Assembly: GCA_963725175.1 (NCBI GenBank)
Contig: CAVRXH010000006.1
Location: 4,712,001-4,776,000 of the forward strand
Direction of reading: 5' to 3'
DNA length: 64,000 nucleotides
DNA from: DASUBV01 sp963725175
GTDB taxonomy: Bacteria > Actinomycetota > Actinomycetes > Streptosporangiales > Streptosporangiaceae
Shown here: positions 28,066 to 36,689 of the stretch, one piece after another
Layout: every line of letters starts with the position of its first letter
How positions within the stretch are numbered: position 1 is the first letter of the stretch
Made by a program: the position numbers and the translations under genes
The notes under the pieces: generated by a model
What the model was told of the DNA's origin: nothing
Database searches by the model: none
Seen by the model: only the letters and a program-made list of their open reading frames with translations

Positions 28066-28657
28066 GGCTGGCAGCGTCCGACATGTGACGCGCTGCTAGC
28101 GCTCGGCGATTCTGGGTCAGCAGCAACCGACCATAACGCACGTGACGGCTGACATAAAGACGCCAATCGTCACGTCTGCGTCATCTCTCTGAACTGGCGC
28201 GACATCAGTCATTGACGGAGGCGGGATTTGCCGTCACGAGCGGGACTGGCGGGCTTGCTTCGCTGAGTTGGTCACGCAGGGTGAGTAGCGGCAGGGTGTC
28301 GGAGTTGCCAATGTGGTGAATGGGGTTGATGCGGCGCTACGTCAATGCTGGCCAAAAGATCTTGGAGGATTTTGGGGCACATGTGCCCCAAAATCCTCCA
28401 AGATCTTTTGATCGCGCTCGGGCTGATCGCTCGGCGATCACGTAGCGCAGCGGCGTCCGCATGCGGTGGCGCATTGTCCGGGCGCGGCTCTGCCGCTGGC
28501 CCTCCAGACGACACCACAGCCCAGCTCGGCCCAGCTCGCGCCGGTCCAGGCATGCTGGGCAGCTCGCGCCGTCCAGCTCAGCGTGAGGCGGCGGCGTCTG
28601 GCCCAGTTACCGCTCGGCCGCAGCCGGCCCGACCCGCTCGCTCCGGCTCAGCCCCGG
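28066..28657. other. Gene-free stretch with nested palindromes
   Basis: No convincing gene is present in this 590-bp gap between the toxin module and pntB. It holds a 58-nt perfect palindrome (28353–28410), an outer inverted pair GCGCTACGT (28334–28342) / ACGTAGCGC (28440–28448), and a TGATCG/CGATCA hairpin just inside it. The left half is less GC-rich than the chromosome around it. Confidence 0.6.
28353..28410. repeat. 58-nt perfect palindrome
   Basis: The two 29-base arms are exact reverse complements with no spacer; the centre lies between 28381 and 28382 in GGGGCACA/TGTGCCCC. The outer ends read CAAAAGATC and GATCTTTTG. It could be a terminator for pntB on the minus strand (a U-run follows the arm), a cruciform, or one copy of a dispersed palindromic element. 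Confidence 0.9.
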
Positions 28658-30064
28658 CTAGCCGACGAGGGTTTTTACGGCGCTGGTGAGGTCAGCGAGC
28701 GCCGTCTTGGCGTCGGCGAAGTACATGCTGGTCTTGGGGTCGGAGTACAGCTCGTTGTCGATGCCGGCGTAGCCGTGGCCCATGGAGCGCTTGATCACGA
28801 TGATGGACTTGGCCTGGTCGACGTCGAGGATGGGCATGCCGGAGATCGCGGTGCCGGCCCGGCGCGCCGCCGGGTTGGTGACGTCGTTGGCGCCGATGAC
28901 CAGCGCCACGTCGGTCCTGGCGAACTCAGGGTTGATCTCGTCCATCTCCTTGAGCTGCGGGTAGGGCACGTTCGCCTCGGCTAGCAGCACGTTCATGTGG
29001 CCGGGCATCCGGCCGGCGACGGGGTGGATGGCGTAGCTGACGTCCACGCCGCGCGACTCCAGCATGTCGGCGAGGGCCGCGACCTCGTGCTGGGCCTGAG
29101 CAGCCGCGAGGCCGTAGCCGGGCACGATGATGACCTTGGAGGCGTAGGCGAGCTGGATGGCGGCGTCGTCGGCGGCGACGGACTGGATGGAGCCGGAGGC
29201 CCCGGCGACGGCCGCGACGGCGGTGTCGCCGGTGCCGAAGCCGCCGACGATGATGTTGCGGATGGACCGGTTCATCGCGTCGGCCATCAGCTTGGTGAGG
29301 ATGCCGCCGGACGCGCCGACGAGGGCGCCGGCGATGATCAGCGCCCAGTTGCCGATGACGAAGCCGGCCATCGCGACGGCGGTGCCGGTGAACGCGTTGA
29401 GCAGCGAGATGACGACCGGCATGTCGGCGCCGCCGATCGGCATGACCATCGAGACGCCGAACGCGAGCGCGGCGATGATGACGATCACCAGGCCGGGCAG
29501 GCTGGAGTTGGCGATCAGGTAGCCGCCGGTGCCGATCGCGATGACGCCGAGCAGCAGGTTGACGGCGCGGGCGCCGGGGAAGCTGACGGGCGCCGAGGTG
29601 ATCACGCCCTGGAGCTTGCCGGCGGCGATGATCGACCCGGAGAAGGTCACGGAGCCGATGATCACGTCGAGCAGGGTGGTGACGGTGGTCGAGACGGGCA
29701 CCCCGCCGCCGGACAGCCGCATGTAGTCGTGGATGGCGACCAGCGCCGCGGCCCCGCCGCCGACGGCGTTGAACACGCTGACGAGCTGCGGCATGGCCGT
29801 CATCTGGATGGTCCTGGCGGAGTACAGCCCGATGGCGGAGCCGACGAGCGCGCCGGCCAGCATCACGGCCCAGCCGGTGGCGGTGATGGCCCCGGAGTGG
29901 ATGACGATGGCGAGCGTGACGGCGATCGCGGTGGCCATGCCGGCGGTGGAGACCTGGTTGCCCCGGCGCGCGGTGGCCGGGTTGTTCATCAGGTGCAGGC
30001 CGAGCACGAAGCAGGACGCGGACAGCACGTACAGGAGCTGGGTGACCCAGGAGAAGGCGCTCAC
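28658..30064 (-). CDS. pntB: NAD(P) transhydrogenase beta subunit
   Basis: PntB is the membrane domain II plus NADP(H)-binding domain III of proton-translocating transhydrogenase, which uses the proton gradient to reduce NADP+ with NADH. The 468-residue protein has about nine membrane helices, then domain III with VIIVPGYGLAAAQAQHEVAAL, YAIHPVAGRMPGHMNVLLAEA and VALVIGANDVTNPAAR, ending VIKRSMGHGYAGIDNELY, all family hallmarks. The GTG at 30064 overlaps the pntAB stop (GTGA). The gene is last in the operon. Confidence 0.97.
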   Translation of the reverse strand: MSAFSWVTQLLYVLSASCFVLGLHLMNNPATARRGNQVSTAGMATAIAVTLAIVIHSGAITATGWAVMLAGALVGSAIGLYSARTIQMTAMPQLVSVFNAVGGGAAALVAIHDYMRLSGGGVPVSTTVTTLLDVIIGSVTFSGSIIAAGKLQGVITSAPVSFPGARAVNLLLGVIAIGTGGYLIANSSLPGLVIVIIAALAFGVSMVMPIGGADMPVVISLLNAFTGTAVAMAGFVIGNWALIIAGALVGASGGILTKLMADAMNRSIRNIIVGGFGTGDTAVAAVAGASGSIQSVAADDAAIQLAYASKVIIVPGYGLAAAQAQHEVAALADMLESRGVDVSYAIHPVAGRMPGHMNVLLAEANVPYPQLKEMDEINPEFARTDVALVIGANDVTNPAARRAGTAISGMPILDVDQAKSIIVIKRSMGHGYAGIDNELYSDPKTSMYFADAKTALADLTSAVKTLVG

Positions 30065-30408
30065 GCGGCGCGTCCGTTGCGGCTGCCGTCCGCTGCCGCC
30101 TGGGCGGGCGCCTGGGCGGGCGCGGACGGCCGTCGCTTGAACATCTTGAGCATCCGCCCGGTCACCACGTACCCGCCGACGACGTTCATGGCGGCGAACG
30201 CCGCCGCGACGAACGCGATGATGTAGCCGACCGCGGTGTGCGAGGTCACCGCGATGAGCATGGCGCCGGCCAGCACGATCCCGTGGATCGAGTTCGCGGC
30301 CGACATCAGCGGCGTGTGCAAGGTGGCGGGCACCTTGCTGATCACCTCGAAGCCCACCCAGAGGCTGAGCACGAAGATCGTCAGGTCAGTGAGCAGCGCC
30401 GGAGTCAT
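30061..30408 (-). CDS. pntAB: NAD(P) transhydrogenase alpha subunit, membrane part
   Basis: This 115-residue protein, the second half of a split alpha subunit, has three or four membrane helices (LTDLTIFVLSLWVGFEVISKVP, then LAGAMLIAVTSHTAVGYIIAFVAAAFAAMNVVGGYVVT). The N-terminus matches the family. ATG 30408 has TGGAGGTGC upstream and lies 23 nt inside the end of pntAA. The C-terminus is a short Pro/Ala-rich tail. Confidence 0.95.
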   Translation of the reverse strand: MTPALLTDLTIFVLSLWVGFEVISKVPATLHTPLMSAANSIHGIVLAGAMLIAVTSHTAVGYIIAFVAAAFAAMNVVGGYVVTGRMLKMFKRRPSAPAQAPAQAAADGSRNGRAA

Positions 30409-31642
30409 CGGCAGCACCTCCAGCGGACTCGGCCGGCGCGGATCCGGCGGACTGTGCGGGCTCGTCGGACTGTGCGGGCTCGTCGGACTGTGCGGGGCTG
30501 GCGGGCTCATCGGGCGGCGCGGGCGCCAGCGCGGGATGCACCACCTGGCCGTCGTGGGTGATCAGCACGCCTGCTTGCAGGTCGTCGTCGCGGTCGATGG
30601 CGAGCGTGCCGTCCTTGACCAGGTACTGGAGCAGCGAGCTGACGTTCCGCGCGTACATGGCGGACGCGGCGGTCGGCATCGAGGAGGGCAGGTTGCCCGC
30701 GCCGATGACGGTGACGCCGTTCTCGGTCACGATGGTCTCGCCGGGCACAGACCCGGCGACGTTCCCGCCGAGGTCGCTCGCGCCCATGTCCACGATGACC
30801 GAGCCGGCGGCCATCGCCTTGAGCGCGTCCTCGGTGATCAGCAGCGGCGGCCGCCGCCCGGGCACCTGCGCGGTGGTGATCACCACGTCGTGCGCGGCGA
30901 TGTGCCCGGTGAGCTCGTCCTGCTGGGCCTGGCGCTCGTCCTCGGTCAGCGCCCTGGCGTACCCGCCGGAACCGGACGCGGGCCCGACGGAGGTCAGCTC
31001 GATGAACGTGCCGCCGAGCGACTCGACCTCGGTCCTGGTCTCCGGCCGCACGTCGTAGGCGCTGACCACCGCGCCGAGCCGCCGGGCGGTGCCGATGGCC
31101 TGGAGCCCGGCGACGCCGGTGCCGAGCACCAGCACCTTGGCGGGCCGCGCGGTGCCGGCCGCCGTGATCAGCAGCGGGAAGAACCGGCCGAACGTGGCGG
31201 CGCCGATGAGTGCCGCCTTGTACCCGGCGATGTTCGCCTGCGAGGTGAGCGCGTCCATCGGCTGAGCGCGCGGCAGGGTGCGCGGGATCATGTCCAGGCT
31301 GACGGCGGTGACCCCGGCGGCGGCCAGCCGCTCGGCGAGCGCCCGGTCGGTCAGCGGCGCGAGCAGCCCGAGCACGACCTGGCCCGCGCGCAGCGCGCCG
31401 GCGGTCGCCTCGTCGGGCTTGCCGACCATCAGCACGGCATCGGCGCCGGCCAGCGCCTCGGCCCGGCCGGTGATGGTGGCGCCGGCCTCGGCGAAGGCGT
31501 CGTCGGTGAGCCAGGCGCCGTCGCCGGCTCCGGACTCGAGCGCGACCTCGAACCCGGCGGCGTGCAGCTTGGTCACCGCCTCCGGCACCAGGGCGACGCG
31601 GCGCTCGCCGGGAGCCGTCTCCCTGATCACGGCTACCTTCAT
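30386..31642 (-). CDS. pntAA: NAD(P) transhydrogenase alpha subunit, NAD-binding part
   Basis: This soluble domain I binds NAD(H). The 418-residue protein begins MKVAVIRETAPGERRVALVPEAV and has the nucleotide-binding fold VLVLGTGVAGLQAIGTARRLGAVVSAYDVRPE, then SVIVDMGASDLGGNVAGS. The last 40 residues contain a DEPAQS hexapeptide repeat encoded by an 18-bp DNA repeat (30449–30500), which is outside the conserved domain. ATG 31642 has GAGG seven bases upstream. First gene of the pnt operon. Confidence 0.97.
   Translation of the reverse strand: MKVAVIRETAPGERRVALVPEAVTKLHAAGFEVALESGAGDGAWLTDDAFAEAGATITGRAEALAGADAVLMVGKPDEATAGALRAGQVVLGLLAPLTDRALAERLAAAGVTAVSLDMIPRTLPRAQPMDALTSQANIAGYKAALIGAATFGRFFPLLITAAGTARPAKVLVLGTGVAGLQAIGTARRLGAVVSAYDVRPETRTEVESLGGTFIELTSVGPASGSGGYARALTEDERQAQQDELTGHIAAHDVVITTAQVPGRRPPLLITEDALKAMAAGSVIVDMGASDLGGNVAGSVPGETIVTENGVTVIGAGNLPSSMPTAASAMYARNVSSLLQYLVKDGTLAIDRDDDLQAGVLITHDGQVVHPALAPAPPDEPASPAQSDEPAQSDEPAQSAGSAPAESAGGAADDSGAAH
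30449..30500. repeat. 18-bp tandem repeat in the pntAA tail
   Basis: GGACTGTGCGGGCTCGTC is present twice in tandem (30449–30466, 30467–30484) with a third partial copy to about 30500. It encodes DEPAQS units in the C-terminal tail of PntAA. Confidence 0.85.
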
Positions 31643-31782
31643 GGACAGACCTCGGTCATGAGTGGTCCTCGCACGGTGTCCAGGGGGCATGGCAGGCGGC
31701 CGGCCGCACCGGCCGCTGTCCGCTACCGCGATGGTACCGGTAGGTCTGCCCGAGCGCAGTGGCCGATTCGTGACCTCGCATC

Positions 31783-32088
31783 ATGGTGGCGGGAGCGCGG
31801 CGGGCGGCGGCGCCGGGGACGGGAGGCACGGGGTTGCGCGGTGTGGAGGCAGGCGGGCCGCTCGCCGCGGCGGACGGGCTGGCAGCGGCGCTGCAGGAGG
31901 CCGGCGCCCGGCTGGCCGCGCCCGGCATCCCGGAACCGGACCGGTCGCGGCTGCGGCGGCAGTTCATCGCCATCTGCGACTCGGCGAAGACACCGGGGGC
32001 GAGCCCGGCCACGGTGCGGCGGCGGCTGGATGCGCTTATCGCGGCGCTTGAAATCGTGATAGCCGATAATTCGCGACATGAGAGCTAA
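31783..32088 (+). CDS. Hypothetical small protein, 101 aa
   Basis: An open frame divergent from pntAA encodes a protein ending in a regular helical domain: LAAPGIPEPDRSRLRRQFIAICDSAK and SPATVRRRLDALIAALEIVIA. This half looks like real protein; the first 30 residues are low complexity. The start is uncertain: ATG 31783 has no ribosome site and TTG 31834 is an alternative. I cannot name a family. Confidence 0.45.
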   Translation: MVAGARRAAAPGTGGTGLRGVEAGGPLAAADGLAAALQEAGARLAAPGIPEPDRSRLRRQFIAICDSAKTPGASPATVRRRLDALIAALEIVIADNSRHES

Positions 32089-32180
32089 AACATAAGTTCT
32101 TATCCGAAACGGATGGCCCGGCGCGACGACTCGCCAGGCCGGCCAGTGCATTCGACACGCGCGGATTTCCTGCGGGGTAT

Positions 32181-32209
32181 TTGTGTGTCGGCGCTCGATC
32201 GCTTAATTT
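32181..32209 (+). promoter_or_regulatory. Likely promoter of the HU gene
   Basis: TTGTGT (32181–32186), 17-bp spacer, TAATTT (32204–32209), about 77 nt before the ATG. The region is AT-richer than its surroundings. Confidence 0.4.
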
Positions 32210-32286
32210 CAGGCACATCAGAGGTCGCGAGAGCCGGCTGCCCAAGTCCGCGCGACCTCCCGTTGGGGGAACCGCAGGAGTGAGAA

Positions 32287-32586
32287 ATGAACAAGCGTGA
32301 CCTGATCGACGCGATCTCCGGCCGGATGGGTGATAAGAAGACCGCGACCGAGGCTGTCAACGCGGTCGTGGACACTATCCAGGCTGCGGTCGCGAAGGGC
32401 GATAAAGTCGCCATCACCGGGTTCGGCGTATTCGAGAAGTCTGTCCGGCCCGCCCGCACCGCGCGTAACCCGGCCACCGGGGCGGCCATCAAGGTGCCCA
32501 AGACCTCGGTGCCCAAGTTCCGGGCCGGCGCCGACTTCAAGGCGATGGTCAACGGCGACAAGAAGGTGGCCGCTGGCCGCAGGTAG
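32287..32586 (+). CDS. hup: HU-type nucleoid DNA-binding protein
   Basis: This 99-residue HU homolog forms dimers that bend DNA. MNKRDLIDAISGRMGDKKTATEAVNAVVDTI is the dimerisation helix pair; GFGVFEKSVRPARTARNPATG contains the beta arm and the proline-containing RNPxTG tip. It is the short form, with only GRR after the HU domain, not the long Lys/Ala tail of mycobacterial HupB. AGGAGTGAGAA precedes ATG 32287. Confidence 0.97.
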   Translation: MNKRDLIDAISGRMGDKKTATEAVNAVVDTIQAAVAKGDKVAITGFGVFEKSVRPARTARNPATGAAIKVPKTSVPKFRAGADFKAMVNGDKKVAAGRR

Positions 32587-32641
32587 CAAGAAGGCCGGGG
32601 CGGCGTGCCGCCGCCGGCCTGCGCCAGCACGGCCCGGCCTG

Positions 32642-33865
32642 TTAGCGCAGGCCGGGCCGCTTGCGCAGCGCGGTCTCCAGCAGCCGGTCGATGAGCCTGG
32701 GGAACGGCAGGCCGCTGGCTTCCCACATCTTCTGGAAGTAGGAGGCGGGGGACAGGCCGGGGATCGTGTTGATCTCGTTGATCAGGATCCGGCCGTCACC
32801 GGTGTAGAAGAAGTCGACGCGCGCCAGGCCCTCGCAGGACACGGCGTCGAACGCGGCCGCGGCGAGCCTGCGGATCTCGGCGGTGTCCGCGTCCGGGATC
32901 GGGGCCGGGATCGCCATGCCGCTCTCGGGGTCGAGGTACTTGGCCTCGAAGTCCCAGAATTCCTCGCCGCCGTCGATCATGAGCTGGCCGGGCAGGCTGG
33001 TGTCCGGCGGCGCGCCGTCGATGCCCTGGAGCACGGAGACCTCGATCTCCGTGCCGTCCACGGCGGCCTCGATCAGCACCTTGGGGTCGTACTCCCTGGC
33101 CAGCTCGATGGACCGGTGCAGCTGCGCGAGGTCGTGGGCCTTGGAGGTGCCGATGCTGGACCCGCCCCTGGCCGGCTTGACGAACAGCGGCCAGCCCAGC
33201 TCGGCGATCTCGTCGAGTACCCGCTTGCGCTCGGGATGCTCGGACAGGCTCTCGGCGGCCTCATGCTGGTCGGCCGGCCAGTCCTGCTCGCGGACGACGA
33301 CATACGGGCCGACCGGCAGCCCGCGGGCCGCGAAGATCAGCTTCATGTACTCCTTGTCCATGCTGACCGCGCTAGCCAGCACGCCGGCGCCGACGTAGGG
33401 CACTCCGGCGATCTCCAGCAGCCCCTGGATGGTGCCGTCCTCGCCGAACGGGCCGTGCAGCACCGGCAGCACGACGTCGACATCGCCGAGCAGGTGCGGG
33501 ATGTGCCCGGCCGGGCTCGCGGTCAGCCCGCCCCGCCCGCTGGCCTGGACCACCGCCGTACCCGGGCCGGCGGCATGAGGGGCGCCGCCGGCCGCCTCAG
33601 CAGTATCCGGGGTACCCGCACCGGTGGCCCGCCCGGCGACGGCCGCCTCGACGGACGGCAACTCGCCGCCGGTCACGGCCAGCCGGGCCGGCTCGTCGGC
33701 GACCTGGACCCAGCCGCCGTCGGTGGTGATGCCGATGGGCACCACGTCGTACCTGCCGCGGTCGATCGACGCGAGCATGTTGCCGCCACCCATGCAGGAC
33801 ACGGCGTGCTCGGGACCCCGGCCGCCGAAGATGACCGCGACCCTGATCTTGCGCTGCTCGCTCAC
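32642..33865 (-). CDS. ddl: D-alanine–D-alanine ligase
   Basis: Ddl makes the D-Ala-D-Ala dipeptide for peptidoglycan using an ATP-grasp fold. Seen: IRVAVIFGGRGPEHAVSCMGG, VLPVLHGPFGEDGTIQGLLE, LPVGPYVVVREQDW, LFVKPARGGSSIGTSKAHD, VLIEAAVDGTEIEVSVLQG, and metal-binding GRILINEINTIPGLSPASYFQKMWEA with the catalytic Asn and Ser. It is 407 residues, lengthened by a low-complexity Gly/Ala/Thr insert near residues 75–115. GTG 33865 has GGGAGGGCAC upstream. It is the last of a minus-strand group with gpsA and plsC, as in other actinobacteria. Confidence 0.97.
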   Translation of the reverse strand: MSEQRKIRVAVIFGGRGPEHAVSCMGGGNMLASIDRGRYDVVPIGITTDGGWVQVADEPARLAVTGGELPSVEAAVAGRATGAGTPDTAEAAGGAPHAAGPGTAVVQASGRGGLTASPAGHIPHLLGDVDVVLPVLHGPFGEDGTIQGLLEIAGVPYVGAGVLASAVSMDKEYMKLIFAARGLPVGPYVVVREQDWPADQHEAAESLSEHPERKRVLDEIAELGWPLFVKPARGGSSIGTSKAHDLAQLHRSIELAREYDPKVLIEAAVDGTEIEVSVLQGIDGAPPDTSLPGQLMIDGGEEFWDFEAKYLDPESGMAIPAPIPDADTAEIRRLAAAAFDAVSCEGLARVDFFYTGDGRILINEINTIPGLSPASYFQKMWEASGLPFPRLIDRLLETALRKRPGLR

Positions 33866-33979
33866 GTGCCCTCCCGTTGCTGAGATCCGCTGGCCTGGTT
33901 GCCGGCTCGTTCTCGCGGCGGGCGGCTCCGCTTGCTCAGGCTCCGCTTGCTCAGGCCCGGTTGCTCAGGCGCTGCTCGC

Positions 33980-34984
33980 TCAGACGCCATAGCGCTCTGG
34001 CTTGGCCGACCGGCTCGCCAGCATCAGCGCGGCCTGGCCGACCTCGAGGCCGTCGTGCAGCACCGCCGCGATGACCTCGGTAATCGGCATCTCCACGGAG
34101 TGCCGCCTGGCCAGCTCGAGAACAGACTGCGATGATTTCACGCCCTCGGCCGTCTGGGTGGTACTCGCGATGACCTCATCGAGGCGCATGCCCTTTCCGA
34201 GCCGCTCGCCGACAGTCCGGTTGCGCGCCATCGGCGAGCTGCACGAGGCGACGAGGTCGCCCAGGCCCGCCAGGCCGGCGAAGGTGTGCTGGTCGGCGCC
34301 GAGGGCCGCGCCGAGCCTGGTCATCTCCGCCAGGCCGCGAGTGATCAGCATCGCCCTGGTGTTGTCGCCGAGGCCCATCCCGGTGGCGATGCCGACGGCA
34401 AGCGCGATCACGTTCTTGACCGCGCCGCCTAGCTCGCAGCCGATCACGTCGGGGTTGGTGTAGGGCCGGAAGTACGGGGCCTGGCAGGCCTTCTGCAGCT
34501 GCTGTGCGGTGTCCTCGCTGGCGCAGGCCACCACGGTCGCGGCGTGCTGGCGGGCGGCGATCTCCGGGGCCAGGTTCGGCCCGGAGACCACGGCGATCCG
34601 GTCTGGCCCCGCCCCGGTCATGTGCGCGATCACCTCGGTCATCCGCTCGCAGGTGCCCAGCTCGATGCCCTTCATCAGGCTGACCAGCACCGCGCGCGAG
34701 GGCAGCAGGCCGTCCCACTGCGCCAGGTTGCCGCGCAGCGACTGGGCGGGCACGGCCAGCACTACCAGGTCGGCCTGGTGCAGCGCCCGCTCCGGGTCGG
34801 CCGTGGCGGTCAGGGCGGGCGGCAGCGCGATGCCCGGCAGGTAGTCGGCGTTGGCGTGGCTGCCGTTGATGGCGTCGGCGAGCTGGGGCCTGCGGCACCA
34901 CAGCGTGACCGAAGTGCCCGCGTCGCAGAGCACCTGGGCGAAGGTGGTGCCCCAGGAGCCCGAGCCCATCACCACCGCTCTCAC
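33980..34984 (-). CDS. gpsA: Glycerol-3-phosphate dehydrogenase [NAD(P)+]
   Basis: GpsA reduces dihydroxyacetone phosphate to sn-glycerol 3-phosphate for phospholipid synthesis. The 334-residue protein shows the dinucleotide motif VVMGSGSWGTTFAQVL, PNLAPEIAARQHAATVVA, and the catalytic lysine region GCELGGAVKNVIALAVGIATGMGLGDNTRAMLITRGLAEM. It starts with GTG overlapping the plsC stop (GTGA at 34981–34984), so acyltransferase and substrate enzyme are coupled. Confidence 0.97.
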   Translation of the reverse strand: MRAVVMGSGSWGTTFAQVLCDAGTSVTLWCRRPQLADAINGSHANADYLPGIALPPALTATADPERALHQADLVVLAVPAQSLRGNLAQWDGLLPSRAVLVSLMKGIELGTCERMTEVIAHMTGAGPDRIAVVSGPNLAPEIAARQHAATVVACASEDTAQQLQKACQAPYFRPYTNPDVIGCELGGAVKNVIALAVGIATGMGLGDNTRAMLITRGLAEMTRLGAALGADQHTFAGLAGLGDLVASCSSPMARNRTVGERLGKGMRLDEVIASTTQTAEGVKSSQSVLELARRHSVEMPITEVIAAVLHDGLEVGQAALMLASRSAKPERYGV

Positions 34985-35832
34985 GGCGAGTCGGGACCCG
35001 GTGCCGTCGAGTTCGCGGACGGCTCGGCCTCGCCGTCGGCGTCCTGGAGCGCGCGCAGTTCCTGCCGGAACTTCCGGCGGGCGACCGCCGGGTGATACGG
35101 GGTGGCGGGCGGCTGCTCGCCGCGCAGCTCACCGAGGAGCGTGGCCACGTCGGCCATGATCTTCTCGGTGGCGGCCCTGAGCACCTGGTTGGTCAGTGGC
35201 TGGCCGGCGAACTCGGACAGGTCCACCGGCGGGCCGGCCAGCACCCCGACGGTCTTGCGGGGCAGCACCCTGGGCAGCAGGCTGCCGTAGGGCAGGATCC
35301 GCTGGGCGCCCCAGTGCGCGACCGGGATGACGGGCACGCCGCTGGCCAGTGCCAGCCTGGCCGCGCCGGTCTTCGCGACCATCGGCCACATGTCGGGGTC
35401 CCTGGTGACCGTCGATTCGGGGTAGAAGATCACGCAGGCGCCCTCGCGGCCGAGCCGCTCGGCGTCGCGCAGCACCAGGCCGGCGTCGACCTGGCCGCGG
35501 AACACCGGGAGCTGGCCGAGCCGGCGCATCAGCGGGCCGAGCAGCGGCACCTCGAACAGCGACGACTTGGCGAGGAACACCGGGTAGCGGCCCGCGCGGT
35601 GGGTGAACAGCGCGAGGGCGAGCACGTCCATGTAGGACAGGTGGTTGGCGGCCAGGATCATGCCGTCCGTGGCGGGGAAGTTCTCCCCGCCCCTGGCGTC
35701 CAGGTGCATCATCACGCGGATGGCCGGCGGGAAGAGGATCTTGGTGAAGGTTCGCCAGCCGGCCGAGTAGCTGCCGTCGGTCACCTTGGCCGGGCGCTCG
35801 CCAGTCGTTGGCCCAGTCGTCGGCTCAGTCAT
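34981..35832 (-). CDS. plsC: 1-acyl-sn-glycerol-3-phosphate acyltransferase
   Basis: This 283-residue PlsC-type enzyme makes phosphatidic acid from lysophosphatidic acid. Box I reads NHLSYMDV, box II LPVFRGQVDAG, box III FYPESTVTRDP and box IV PVIPVAHWGAQ. Box III normally reads EGT; here it is EST, a change in the glycerol-phosphate pocket. No membrane helix is obvious except a short hydrophobic region at the N-terminus. The C-terminal 60 residues are charged and probably disordered. It leads gpsA and ddl. Confidence 0.93.
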   Translation of the reverse strand: MTEPTTGPTTGERPAKVTDGSYSAGWRTFTKILFPPAIRVMMHLDARGGENFPATDGMILAANHLSYMDVLALALFTHRAGRYPVFLAKSSLFEVPLLGPLMRRLGQLPVFRGQVDAGLVLRDAERLGREGACVIFYPESTVTRDPDMWPMVAKTGAARLALASGVPVIPVAHWGAQRILPYGSLLPRVLPRKTVGVLAGPPVDLSEFAGQPLTNQVLRAATEKIMADVATLLGELRGEQPPATPYHPAVARRKFRQELRALQDADGEAEPSANSTAPGPDSP

Positions 35833-35984
35833 CGGCGCCGGCCGTCCTGGCTAGCGCCGCGGCGCCGCGGCGAGTGCCGCGCGGCTTGCCGCTGGGCTGC
35901 GGGGGTGTCATCTGCGCGCCTCCGGCTCGTCATGTGGTCAGTCTCTCCGGTCCCGCCGCGCGGTGTCGAGGCAAGATCAGGTTC

Positions 35985-36689
35985 ATGCAAACCCCTCCCG
36001 GTCCGCCCGGCGGTGTCTCATCAGCTCGCCCATCCGGCCCGCCAGCTACCCCTGGCGACGCGGCATACCCGGGGCTGCCGTGGTCGCTGGTGATCCCCGT
36101 CAAGGTACTTGCCCAGGCCAAATCCCGCCTCACCGGGATCAGCGGGACCCGCCGTGCGGAACTGGCGCTGGCGATGGTCGCGGACACGGTGGCGGCCGCG
36201 CTGGCCGCGCCGCCGGTGGGCGGCGTGGTGGTGGTCACCGACGACGAGGCGGCGGGCGCGGAGCTGGCCCGGCTGGGTGCCGTCATCGTCCCCGACCGGC
36301 CGGGCGCCGGCCTGAACCCGGCGCTGATCCACGGCGCGGGCTACGCGGAGCGCCGCTGGCCAGACCGGGGCCGCGCGGCCATTGCCGGTGACCTGCCCGC
36401 ACTCCGTCCAGCCGAGCTGGCACTGGCGCTGGGCCTGGCGCAGCGGGCCGGGGAGGCATTCGTGCCGGACGCGGCGGGTACCGGGACCACGCTGTACGCG
36501 GCGGTGCCGGGGACGCCGTTCCGGCCGGGCTTCGGGCCGGGCTCGCGGGACCGCCACCTGGCCGCCGGGGCGGCGGAGCTGGACCTGCCCGCCAGGTGCG
36601 GGCTGCGCCAGGATGTCGACACCCCCGGAGACCTGCGGCTCGCCACAGAGCTTGGCCTGGGGCCGCGCAGCATGGCGGCACTGCGCTGA
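35985..36689 (+). CDS. fbiD: Phosphoenolpyruvate/2-phospholactate guanylyltransferase (CofC/FbiD)
   Basis: This enzyme activates phosphoenolpyruvate (or 2-phospho-lactate) with GTP for coenzyme F420 assembly. The 234-residue protein has WSLVIPVKVLAQAKSRL, the start of the GT-A-like fold, then VVVVTDDEAA, VPDRPGAGLNPALIHGA, GDLPALRPAELALAL, FVPDAAGTGTTL and RQDVDTPGDLRLA, all characteristic. ATG 35985 is chosen; the first 28 residues are Pro/Gly rich, and a later GTG is possible. No other F420 gene is in the window. The 3' end runs into a 55-bp repeat array. Confidence 0.93.
   Translation: MQTPPGPPGGVSSARPSGPPATPGDAAYPGLPWSLVIPVKVLAQAKSRLTGISGTRRAELALAMVADTVAAALAAPPVGGVVVVTDDEAAGAELARLGAVIVPDRPGAGLNPALIHGAGYAERRWPDRGRAAIAGDLPALRPAELALALGLAQRAGEAFVPDAAGTGTTLYAAVPGTPFRPGFGPGSRDRHLAAGAAELDLPARCGLRQDVDTPGDLRLATELGLGPRSMAALR

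Noticed and set aside
28353..28410. CRISPR-type repeat
   Set aside because: Only one palindrome, no spaced copies, and no cas genes in the window.
28272..28553. Minus-strand open frame across the palindrome
   Set aside because: It simply translates the palindrome and GC-rich flanks; no ribosome site and no family resemblance.
28997..30226. A 409-residue frame opposite pntB
   Set aside because: Composition is almost only Gly, Asp, Val, Ala and His, from GC-rich codons; pntB is certain on the other strand.
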